This document shows positions 56,850-64,000 of a stretch of DNA of 64,000 nucleotides, piece by piece. Origin of the DNA: JAVKFY01 sp040223615 (GTDB lineage: Bacteria; Pseudomonadota; Alphaproteobacteria; GCA-2731375). Position 1 is the stretch's first letter. Each line of letters opens with the position of its first letter. Made by a program: the position numbers and the translations under genes. The stretch covers positions 124,001 to 188,000 of the forward strand of contig JAVKFY010000061.1 of NCBI GenBank assembly GCA_040223615.1. Reading direction: 5' to 3'. Below the pieces are notes generated by a model that ran no database searches, was not told the origin of the DNA, and saw only the letters and a program-made list of their open reading frames with translations.

Positions 56850-58238
56850 ATGCGTTTGTTGATCATCGGCTCGTTGAACGGCCAGGCCGGCACGGCGACC
56901 AAAATCGCCATGCAGCGCGGCGCCAAGGTGGCGCACGCCGCCGGGCCGGAAATGGCGCTGGAACACCTGCGCGCCGGCCACGGCGCCGACCTGGTGATGA
57001 TGGAGGTCGACCACGATATCGCCGGCTTCATCGAACAGCTGAAGTCGGAGCGGATCTCGATCCCCGTGGTTGCTTGCGGCATCAAGGCCGATACCGAAGC
57101 GGCGGTGCGCGCGATCCGCGCCGGCGCCAAGGAATACGTGCCGCTGCCGCCCGACGCCGAGCTCATCGCCGCCGTGCTGGAGGCGGTGACCGAGGAAAGC
57201 CACGCGCTGATCTACAAGCACCCGGCGATGCAGGCGGTGACGCGCCTGGCCGACCAGGTGGCGCCGTCGGAGGCCTCGATTCTGATCACCGGCGAAAGCG
57301 GCACCGGAAAGGAGGTGATGGCGCGCTACGTGCACCGGCGCTCCAACCGCGCCGAGAAGCCGTTCATCTCGGTGAACTGCGCCGCGATCCCCGACAACCT
57401 GCTGGAGAGCGAGCTGTTCGGCCACGAGAAGGGCGCCTTCACCGGGGCCATCGCGCGCCGCGTCGGCAAGTTCGAGGAGGCCCACGGCGGCACCATGCTG
57501 CTGGACGAGATCTCCGAGATGGATCCGCGCCTGCAGGCCAAGCTGCTGCGCGCGGTCCAGGAGCGCGAGATCGACCGGGTCGGCGGCGGCAAGCCGGTCA
57601 AGGTCGACATCCGCCTGATCGCCACCTCCAACCGCGACCTGACCCAGGCGGTCCGCGAAGGCAAGTTCCGCGAGGACCTGCTGTTCCGGCTCAACGTGGT
57701 CAACCTGCGCATGCCGGCGTTGCGCGAGCGGCCCTCCGACGTGGTGCTGCTAGCCGACCACTTCGCGCACAAGTATGCCGAGGCGAACGGCATCATCTAC
57801 CGCCCGCTGGCGCCGGATACCCAGCAACTGCTGATCGCGCATCAGTGGGCCGGCAACGTGCGCGAGCTGGAGAACACCATCCACCGCGCCGTCCTGCTGG
57901 CCAGCGGCGAGGCCATCGAGCCGGCCGCGATCATGACCCCGGACGGCCGCCAGCCGGCGATCGGCACAAGCACGTCGTCGAACGGCACCGGCCTGGGCGA
58001 GCATGATGGACCGATCGGCGAGGCCGACGCCGCGCCGGCGGAGATGGTCGGGCGCACCGTCGCCGAGGTCGAGCGCGAGCTGATCATCGACACGCTGTAC
58101 CACTGTCTGGGCAACCGGACGCATGCCGCCAACATCCTGGGCATCTCGATCCGCACGCTGCGCAACAAGCTGAGGCAGTACACCGACGAAGGCGTGCGGG
58201 TGCCGCTGCCCGGCGAGGCGCGCGGCGCCGCGATCTGA
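56850..58238 (+). CDS. flbD: Sigma-54-dependent flagellar activator FlbD
   Basis: 462 residues. The receiver-like N domain (RLLIIGSLNGQAGTATKIAM) lacks the acidic pocket and has Glu where the phospho-Asp should be (DLVMMEVDHD). The AAA+ domain is complete: Walker A TGESGTGKE, GAFTGA loop EKGAFTGAIA, Walker B LLDEISEMD. The C-terminal helix-turn-helix is THAANILGISIRTLRNKLRQ. The whole protein resembles Caulobacter FlbD, which turns on the hook and later genes with sigma-54. The two sigma-54 sites at 46956 and 47893 are likely targets. Confidence 0.93.
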   Translation: MRLLIIGSLNGQAGTATKIAMQRGAKVAHAAGPEMALEHLRAGHGADLVMMEVDHDIAGFIEQLKSERISIPVVACGIKADTEAAVRAIRAGAKEYVPLPPDAELIAAVLEAVTEESHALIYKHPAMQAVTRLADQVAPSEASILITGESGTGKEVMARYVHRRSNRAEKPFISVNCAAIPDNLLESELFGHEKGAFTGAIARRVGKFEEAHGGTMLLDEISEMDPRLQAKLLRAVQEREIDRVGGGKPVKVDIRLIATSNRDLTQAVREGKFREDLLFRLNVVNLRMPALRERPSDVVLLADHFAHKYAEANGIIYRPLAPDTQQLLIAHQWAGNVRELENTIHRAVLLASGEAIEPAAIMTPDGRQPAIGTSTSSNGTGLGEHDGPIGEADAAPAEMVGRTVAEVERELIIDTLYHCLGNRTHAANILGISIRTLRNKLRQYTDEGVRVPLPGEARGAAI

Positions 58239-58272
58239 GCCGCGCGCCGCCCCGAGAACCGCGTAACCGCGT

Positions 58273-60390
58273 ATGAGTGACACCCAGGCATCGCCCCCGG
58301 CAAGCGGCAACGGCCTGCCGCCGTGGCTGACGACGCTGCTGTTCAACGCGCGCCAGGGCGACGTCGCCCTGGCGGCCGGCGTTGTCGGCATCATCGTCGT
58401 GCTGATCCTGCCGATGCCGGCGTGGCTGCTCGACTTCTCGCTGGCCATCTCGATCACCCTCTCGGTGATGGTCCTGATGACCTGCCTGTTCATCATCCGG
58501 CCGCTGGAGTTCAGCTCCTTCCCCACGGTGCTGCTGATCGCGACCATGCTGCGGTTGTCGCTGAACCTGGCCTCCACGCGGCTGATCCTGTCCGAGGGCC
58601 ATACCGGTACCGACGCCGCCGGTCACGTCATCGCCGCCTTCGGCAGCTTCGTGATGAGCGGCAACTTCGTGATCGGCATGATCGTCTTCGCGATCCTGGT
58701 GGTGGTGAACTTCGTCGTCATCACCAAGGGCTCCGGCCGCATCGCCGAAGTCGCCGCGCGCTTCAACCTGGATGCCATGCCGGGCAAGCAGATGGCGATC
58801 GACGCCGACCTGTCGGCCGGCCTGATCGACGAGAACGACGCCCGCGTGCGGCGCAAGGCGCTGGAGGACGAAAGCACCTTCTTCGGCGCCATGGACGGCG
58901 CCGCCAAGTTCGTGCGCGGTGACGCCATCGCCGGCCTGCTGATCACCATCATCAACGTCGTCGGCGGTATCATCGTCGGCGTGGCGCAGAACGGCATGTC
59001 GTTCACCGACGCTTCGGAGAGCTACATCATACTGTCGGTCGGCGACGGCCTGGTGTCGCAGATCCCGGCGCTGATCGTGTCGACCGCCGCCGGCCTGCTG
59101 GTCTCCAAGGCCGGCATCGACGAGAGCACCGACAAGGCCTTGTTCGGCCAGCTCAGCGGCTATCCCCGCGCGCTCGGCCTCACCGCCGCGCTGCTGTTGC
59201 TGATGGCGCTGCTGCCGGGGCTGCCGGCGCTGCCCTTCCTGACCATGTCCGGTGGCGTCGGCTTCCTGGCCTGGCACCTCAACCGTAAGCGCGAGCAGGC
59301 CGAGACCGACGCGCAGGAAGAGGCCGCGCAGGTAGAGGCCGACAAGCCGGTCGCCGAAGAGCCGATCAGCTCGGCGCTGGCGATCGACGACCTGCGCCTG
59401 GAGCTGGGCTACGGCCTGCTGCCGCTGATCAACGAGAACCGCACCTATCGCCTGACCGACCAGATCAAGTCGCTGCGCCGTCAGATCGCCTCCGAGATGG
59501 GCTTCGTGATGCCCTCGGTGCGCATCCTCGACAACATGCAGCTCGCCGCGAACGACTACGTGATCCGGGTCAAGGAGGTCGAGGTCAGCCGCGGCCGACT
59601 GCAGCACGGCAAGCTGCTGGTAATGGACCCGCGCGGCCACGAGATCGACCTGCCCGGCGAGCAGACTACCGAACCGGCCTTCGGTCTGCCGGCGGTATGG
59701 ATCGACGAGACCCTGCGCGAGGAGGCCTCGTTCCGCGGCTACACCGTGGTCGACGCCGCCACCGTCGCCACCACCCACCTGACCGAGGTGATCAAGGACA
59801 ACATGGCCGACCTGCTGTCCTACGCCGCCGTTCAGCAGCTGCTGGACGACCTGGCGCCGGCGCACAAGAAGCTGGCCGACGACCTGATCCCGAGTCAGAT
59901 CACCGCCACCGCGTTGCAGCGCGTGTTGCAACGCCTGCTGGCCGAGCGCATCTCGATCCGCGACCTGCCGACGATCCTGGAAGGCGTCGCCGAGGCCGTC
60001 GGCTACACCCAGTCGGTGATCACCATCGCCGAGCACGTGCGGGCCCGCCTGGCCCGGCAGATCAGCCATGCCACGACTGGCGCCAACGGTTACATCCCGC
60101 TGGTCGCGCTGTCGGCGGAGTGGGAACAGGCCTTCGCCGACTCGCTGGTCGGCCAGGGCGACGACAAGCAGCTAGCCATGGCGCCGAGCCAGCTACAGCA
60201 GTTCATCACCCGCATCCGCCAGGTGTTCGACCAGCAGGGCGCGGCCGGCGAGGCGCCGGTGTTGCTGACCAGTCCAGCCGCGCGCCCCTACGTGCGCACC
60301 ATCGTCGAACGCTTCCGGCCCGCAACCATGGTCTTGTCGCAGAACGAGATCCACCCGCAGGCCAAGATCAAGACGTTGTCGCAGGTGTAG
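58273..60390 (+). CDS. flhA: Flagellar export gate protein FlhA
   Basis: 705 residues. Eight membrane segments in the first half, the export gate motif DAMPGKQMAIDADLSAGLID, and the block SLNLASTRLIL are typical. The cytoplasmic C domain begins near residue 360 and ends with LSQNEIHPQAKIKTLSQV. FlhA forms the nonameric ring of the type III export gate. It starts 35 bases after flbD. Confidence 0.96.
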   Translation: MSDTQASPPASGNGLPPWLTTLLFNARQGDVALAAGVVGIIVVLILPMPAWLLDFSLAISITLSVMVLMTCLFIIRPLEFSSFPTVLLIATMLRLSLNLASTRLILSEGHTGTDAAGHVIAAFGSFVMSGNFVIGMIVFAILVVVNFVVITKGSGRIAEVAARFNLDAMPGKQMAIDADLSAGLIDENDARVRRKALEDESTFFGAMDGAAKFVRGDAIAGLLITIINVVGGIIVGVAQNGMSFTDASESYIILSVGDGLVSQIPALIVSTAAGLLVSKAGIDESTDKALFGQLSGYPRALGLTAALLLLMALLPGLPALPFLTMSGGVGFLAWHLNRKREQAETDAQEEAAQVEADKPVAEEPISSALAIDDLRLELGYGLLPLINENRTYRLTDQIKSLRRQIASEMGFVMPSVRILDNMQLAANDYVIRVKEVEVSRGRLQHGKLLVMDPRGHEIDLPGEQTTEPAFGLPAVWIDETLREEASFRGYTVVDAATVATTHLTEVIKDNMADLLSYAAVQQLLDDLAPAHKKLADDLIPSQITATALQRVLQRLLAERISIRDLPTILEGVAEAVGYTQSVITIAEHVRARLARQISHATTGANGYIPLVALSAEWEQAFADSLVGQGDDKQLAMAPSQLQQFITRIRQVFDQQGAAGEAPVLLTSPAARPYVRTIVERFRPATMVLSQNEIHPQAKIKTLSQV

Positions 60391-60396
60391 CGGACC

Positions 60397-61386
60397 ATGC
60401 GGCTACGATCCTTCAACGCCCCGACGATGGCCGAAGCGATGCGGCTGGTGCGCGACCAGCTCGGCGACGAGGCCGTGATCGTCTCCAGCCACCGCAGCCG
60501 GCGCGGTCGCGGCGTGCAGCTCACCGCCGCGATCGAGCGTCGCGACGCCGACTCCGATGCGCTCGAAACGGCACAACCGGCCGCCGCCGCGGTCGAAAAC
60601 GACACCATCGTCCAGGCGCTGTCCTATCATGGCGTGCCGGCACGATTGGCCGAGCGGCTGGTGCGTGCCGCCGCGGAATCCGGACAGGACGACGCCGAAC
60701 TGGCCCTGGCCACCGCATTGGACGACTACCTGGATTTCGCCGGTAACGACCTGCCGCCACCGGACGGCGCGCTGATGCTGGTCGGGCCGCCCGGCGCCGG
60801 CAAGACCACCACCGCCGCCAAGCTCGCCGCCCGCGCCGCGCTGACCGGCAACGAGCTCGCGGTCTGTACCACCGATACGATGCGCGCCGGCGCGGTGAAC
60901 CAGCTCGAGGCCTATGCCGAGGTCTTGCAGCAGCCGCTGCTGACCGCTGAAGAGCCGAAGCACCTGTCGATCATGTTGCGGGAGTTCGCCGGCGGCCACC
61001 GGCCGCTGCTGGTCGACACCGCCGGCGTCAACCCGCACGACCCGGATGAAATCGAGGACCTGCGCGGCTTCGTGAAGGCCGGCACGGTGGAGCCGGTCCT
61101 GGTGCTGCCGGCCGGCGGCGACGCGGAAGAGATGGCCGACGCGGCGCTGATCTTCGCGCGCACTGGATGCCGCCGGCTGATCGTGACCCGGCTGGACGCG
61201 GCCAGGCGTTATGGCGGCCTGCTGGGCGCCGCGGCGGCCGGCAAGTTGGCGCTGGCCGCGGTCGGGTGCAGCGCGTCGATCCCGAATGGCCTGAAGGAGC
61301 TGACCCCCCTGTCCCTCGCCCGTGTGCTGCTGCGCGACCCGCGCCAACCCCTTTCCGCCCCCGGAGCCCCGACCCATGAGTGTTGA
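60397..61386 (+). CDS. flhF: Flagellar SRP-like GTPase FlhF
   Basis: 329 residues. The N terminus LRSFNAPTMAEAMRLVRDQL followed by DEAVIVSSHRS is the FlhF start. P-loop GPPGAGKTTTAAKLA, DTAGVN (G3 motif) and VTRLDAARRYGG (G4-like TRLD) are the SRP-type GTPase motifs. It is shorter than many FlhF proteins because the linker is brief. FlhF sets flagellar number and polar position together with FlhG. It lies 6 bases after flhA. Confidence 0.9.
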   Translation: MRLRSFNAPTMAEAMRLVRDQLGDEAVIVSSHRSRRGRGVQLTAAIERRDADSDALETAQPAAAAVENDTIVQALSYHGVPARLAERLVRAAAESGQDDAELALATALDDYLDFAGNDLPPPDGALMLVGPPGAGKTTTAAKLAARAALTGNELAVCTTDTMRAGAVNQLEAYAEVLQQPLLTAEEPKHLSIMLREFAGGHRPLLVDTAGVNPHDPDEIEDLRGFVKAGTVEPVLVLPAGGDAEEMADAALIFARTGCRRLIVTRLDAARRYGGLLGAAAAGKLALAAVGCSASIPNGLKELTPLSLARVLLRDPRQPLSAPGAPTHEC

Positions 61387-62167
61387 GACGCGCGCCATGC
61401 ATCACCCTGCCAGCGGGCCTGCCGGCCGCAATTTCATCACCGTGGCCTCCGGCAAGGGCGGCGTCGGCAAGACCTTCGTATCGATCTCGCTGGCCCACGC
61501 GCTGGCGGCGGCCGGACGCAAGGTGCTGCTGTTCGATGCCGATCTCGGACTGGCCAATGTCGACATCCAGCTCGGCCTCGACGCGCGCGAGGACATCGGC
61601 CAGGTGCTGTCCGGCCGCGCCAGCCTGGCCGACGTGGTCATGCCCTATGCCGCCGGCGGCTTCGATATCGCGCCCGGCAAGTCCGGCTCCGGCCTGCTGG
61701 CCGAGGTCGACGCCGTCCAGCTCAAGCGCCTGGTGGTCGAGCTGCTGCAGGCCGCCCGGCGCTACGACACCGTGATCCTCGACCACAGCGCCGGCATCGA
61801 CGCCACGGTTCGGCTATTGTCGCCCCCCGGGGGTCTCGACCTGGTGGTGGTGACCGACGAGCCGACCTCGATGACCGACGCCTACGCCTACATCAAAGTG
61901 GCCTTGCAACAGCGCCGGCCGCGCGACATCCGCATCGTCGTCAACATGGCCACCGACCAGCGCGCGGGCGAGCGCACCTTCGCCGCCCTGGCCAAGGCCT
62001 GCGAGAATTTCCTGCAGGTGACGCCGAAGCTGGCCGGCATCGTGCGGCGCGACCGCCGCGTCGCCGACTCGATCCGCCATCAGACCGGCCTGATGGCCCG
62101 CCACCCCAACAGCCCGGCCGCCGCCGACATCGCGGCGACCGCGCAACGCATCCTGGTGCAACGATGA
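61376..62167 (+). CDS. flhG: MinD-like flagellar number ATPase FlhG
   Basis: 263 residues from the ATG at 61376, overlapping flhF by 11 bases. The deviant Walker A is VASGKGGVGKTFVSISLA, followed by LLFDADLGLANVDIQLGL and VILDHSAGIDATVRLLSP (Asp of the Walker B region). It has the early hydrophilic FlhG segment and a C-terminal part that may bind the membrane. It restrains flagellar number by acting on FlhF and the C-ring parts. Confidence 0.92.
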   Translation: MSVETRAMHHPASGPAGRNFITVASGKGGVGKTFVSISLAHALAAAGRKVLLFDADLGLANVDIQLGLDAREDIGQVLSGRASLADVVMPYAAGGFDIAPGKSGSGLLAEVDAVQLKRLVVELLQAARRYDTVILDHSAGIDATVRLLSPPGGLDLVVVTDEPTSMTDAYAYIKVALQQRRPRDIRIVVNMATDQRAGERTFAALAKACENFLQVTPKLAGIVRRDRRVADSIRHQTGLMARHPNSPAAADIAATAQRILVQR

Positions 62168-62514
62168 GCGACACCCGACACCGCAGATCGATGCTGGCGA
62201 CGGTGGAGAACCCGCGCCGCAACCTGGACACCCTGGTGGAACAGCAGATCCACGTCGGCCATTGGGACCTGGCGCTGCGCTACGTACCCGACCAGACGAT
62301 CCTCGACGTGCACGCGTCGCGAAAGTACTTCGAGCAGCTTCGCCTGCAGTACACGCTGGACCTGCCGGCGGTCGCCTTCGAGGACATCAACAGCGAGCTG
62401 GTGCCGCGCTGGCTGGCGCTGCACGCGCACGCCGGCGACAGCATCATGGTGCTGCAGGACTGCCGCCCGAACTGGGAAAACCCGGCCCTGCTCGCCTGCC
62501 TGCGCGCCTGGTGA
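62164..62514 (+). CDS. Hypothetical protein coupled to flhG
   Basis: 116 residues, overlapping flhG by 4 bases (ATGA). I do not recognise the family. It has a basic start (MSDTRHRRSML), the segment EQQIHVGHWDLALRYVPDQT, and ends PNWENPALLACLRAW. No membrane segment or signal peptide is visible, so it should be cytoplasmic. The tight coupling to flhG suggests a role in flagellar number or export control. Codon use looks like its neighbours. Confidence 0.65.
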   Translation: MSDTRHRRSMLATVENPRRNLDTLVEQQIHVGHWDLALRYVPDQTILDVHASRKYFEQLRLQYTLDLPAVAFEDINSELVPRWLALHAHAGDSIMVLQDCRPNWENPALLACLRAW

Positions 62515-62578
62515 CGATGCCCCCGGACCGCCGGGTCAGCCCGGCGACGACGACGCTATTGCAGCAGGGAAACCCGTC

Positions 62579-62882
62579 ATGCCCGGACTTGTCCTACCGC
62601 TGTCCGGTTAAGCCCTTCTGGGCCCGCGCGCACCACTCGACGTCTTTGCAGGCTCTGGGACGTGGATGGCCCGGACAAGCCGGGCCATGACGGGTTTCTA
62701 TGATTTTCAGTAATGTCGTCATGCCCCGACTTGTTCGGGGCATCCACGTCCAGAAGCTGGGACAATCGGTTGCGGATCTTCCCGGCGGTGCCGCTCAGAA
62801 GCGGCGCAACCGCCTGAGCGGTATTAGGAAACGGACGAACAGGGCAAGCTCAACCGGACGCCAGCGGACTCAATCCGGGTAT
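62579..62882. repeat. MITE-like repeat element B, copy 2
   Basis: Second copy of the element at 9093-9393. The conserved 197-base core is 62640-62836; outer inverted arms at 62579-62612 and about 62850-62882 are related to each other but not identical to those of copy 1. It occupies the gap between the convergent flhG unit and fliJ. No gene is convincing in this 384-base gap. Confidence 0.75.
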
Positions 62883-62898
62883 CTTCTTTCGCCCTGCC

Positions 62899-63315
62899 TC
62901 AACCGCGGCGGCGGTGGATGTCGAGGCCGACTTCGTCGAGGCGGGCCTGTTCGATCCGCTCCAGCCGCGCCCGTTCGGCGGCCAGCCGTTTGTCGCGCAC
63001 GATCTCGATCTGCTTCAACGCCAGATACGCCTGACCGACATCGTCCTGCTTCAACGCGATCTGGCCGCTGACTTCGGCCAGGCCGTCGGCCAGCTTGGCC
63101 TGGTCGCGACGCACGCGGCGGGCATAGTCGGGATAGGTGCGCAAGGCGCCCTCGCGGCCGTTGGCGACGGACGCTTCGTCACGGCGCAGTTCTTCCAGCT
63201 CGGCCGTGGCGGCGTTGAGCTGGTCCTGGTGATCGTAGAGCGAGGCCAGACGGCGGCGCTCCTCGTTGAGCTGCCAGCGCTGCAGGCGCAGCAGGGTATC
63301 GTATGTGCGGCTCAT
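62899..63315 (-). CDS. fliJ: Flagellar export chaperone FliJ
   Basis: 138 residues, almost entirely helical: YDTLLRLQRWQLNEERRRLA at the start and LALKQIEIVRDKRLAAERAR near the end form a long coiled coil. It bridges the FliI ring and FlhA. The start overlaps the fliI stop by 4 bases (ATGA), the usual fliI-fliJ order. It runs opposite to the main flagellar operon. Confidence 0.85.
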   Translation of the reverse strand: MSRTYDTLLRLQRWQLNEERRRLASLYDHQDQLNAATAELEELRRDEASVANGREGALRTYPDYARRVRRDQAKLADGLAEVSGQIALKQDDVGQAYLALKQIEIVRDKRLAAERARLERIEQARLDEVGLDIHRRRG

Positions 63316-64000
63316 GCCGTCTCCGTGGGTTCAATCGCGGCCAGGATCTGGGCCAGGTGGCCATAGCCATCGGCCAGGCGCGACACTTCACGCTTCTCCT
63401 GCCGCAGGAAATCTTCCAGGCCTTCGTTGGCCCTGACCGCGCGATCGACGTCCGGATCGGTGCCGGCGCGATAGGCGCCGAGCCGGACCAGTTCGGCCAT
63501 GTCGTCGTATAGCGCCATCAGCCGGCGCGCCTCGCGCACCAGCGTGGTCTCGTCGTCCGAGTTGCAGCCCGGCATGGTGCGCGAGACCGAGCGCAGGACG
63601 TTGACCGCCGGAAACCGCCCGCGTTCGGCGATGGCACGCTCCAGCACGATGTGGCCGTCCAGGATGCCGCGCACCGCGTCGGCGATCGGTTCGTTGTGGT
63701 CGTCGCCTTCGACCAGAACGGTGAACAGGCCGGTGATCGCGCCCGCGCCGGACCCCGGTCCGGCACGTTCCAGCAGCGACGGCAGCTCGGCGAAGACCGA
63801 CGGCGTGTAGCCCTTGCTGGCCGGCGGCTCGCCGCCCGACAGGCCGATCTCGCGCTGCGCCATGGCGAAGCGGGTGACGCTGTCCATCAGGCAGAACACC
63901 TGCTTGCCCCGGTCGCGGAAATACTCCGCCAGGGTGAGCGTGAGATAGGCCGCTTGGCGCCGCATCAGCGCCGGCTCGTCCGACGTCGCGACCACGACGA
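63312..64000 (-). CDS. fliI: Flagellum-specific export ATPase FliI, C-terminal part
   Basis: The last 228 codons are present; the 5' end lies outside the window. Walker B region KQVFCLMDSVTRFAMAQREI, the arginine-finger block TVLVEGDDHNEPIADAVRGI, HIVLERAIAERGRFPAVNVL and the RSVSRTMPG segment match FliI/YscN ATPases. It powers unfolding of export substrates. fliJ follows and is coupled. Confidence 0.95.
   Translation of the reverse strand, partial: VVVATSDEPALMRRQAAYLTLTLAEYFRDRGKQVFCLMDSVTRFAMAQREIGLSGGEPPASKGYTPSVFAELPSLLERAGPGSGAGAITGLFTVLVEGDDHNEPIADAVRGILDGHIVLERAIAERGRFPAVNVLRSVSRTMPGCNSDDETTLVREARRLMALYDDMAELVRLGAYRAGTDPDVDRAVRANEGLEDFLRQEKREVSRLADGYGHLAQILAAIEPTETA

Noticed and set aside
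58084..60069. 661-codon open frame opposite flhA
   Set aside because: Shadow ORF; FlhA is certain on the other strand.

Overview
This window is chromosomal DNA from a GC-rich alphaproteobacterium. The best guess is a free-living, flagellated member of the Rhodospirillales or a relative. Supporting signs are a Caulobacter-type flagellar hierarchy (fliF-fliG-fliH-fliN-...-flbD, a SciP/DUF1153 gene, CtrA-type boxes and sigma-54 promoters), an encapsulated ferritin plus encapsulin pair that resembles the one I recall from Rhodospirillum, and a Liv transporter with a linked small membrane gene. Taxonomy is inferred from gene content only. I see no prophage, CRISPR array, rRNA or IS transposase.

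Layout. 1-9.4 kb: cytochrome c' tail and terminator, nitroreductase, serine hydrolase, a divergent hybrid histidine kinase, Fe-alcohol dehydrogenase, two hotdog/MaoC proteins, enoyl-CoA hydratase, NIPSNAP protein, and an inorganic pyrophosphatase gene broken by an in-frame amber codon. 9.4-19.4 kb: Lon-like protease, GGCT-like protein, RTX protein with a perfect CtrA box in front, a lipid/sugar membrane island (flippase-like protein, GT-C, two GT2 enzymes) and MscL. 19.5-30.8 kb: beta-propeller/RTX protein, Liv-type ABC transporter (binding protein, small membrane protein, livF, livG, two micro-ORFs, livM, livH), AtzE/AtzG-like amidase pair, tyrosine phosphatase, EctD-like dioxygenase. 30.9-36.8 kb: OsmC, Rieske oxygenase coupled to a glutamine-synthetase-like ligase, N-acyl-D-amino-acid deacylase-like amidohydrolase, NnrU-like protein. 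36.8-38.0 kb: encapsulin and its ferritin cargo. 38.1-43.7 kb (minus strand): SQD1-like synthase, NeuC-like epimerase, RfbA, tRNA-Met, MnmA, NAD-sugar epimerase. 43.7-64 kb: flagellar genes flgL, flgK, fliK, flgD, flgE, sciP, fliF, fliG, fliH, fliN, motA, flbD, flhA, flhF, flhG, an unknown ORF, then fliJ and the C-terminal part of fliI on the opposite strand.

How it fits together. The fliF operon encodes the MS-ring, switch parts, a stator protein and the sigma-54 activator FlbD. Two nearly identical sigma-54 -24/-12 elements lie in front of flgK and fliK, the expected late targets of FlbD. A sugar epimerase gene 20 bp behind flgL, with nucleotide-sugar genes beyond it, suggests a flagellar or surface glycan locus. 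Most intergenic gaps between convergent genes hold hairpin repeats; one roughly 300-bp element is present twice.

Most notable: the ppa amber codon at a catalytic Glu, the tandem translationally coupled micro-ORFs between livM and livG, the CtrA box in front of an RTX gene, the Rieske/glutamate-ligase pair, and the encapsulin nanocompartment (a known class of system).
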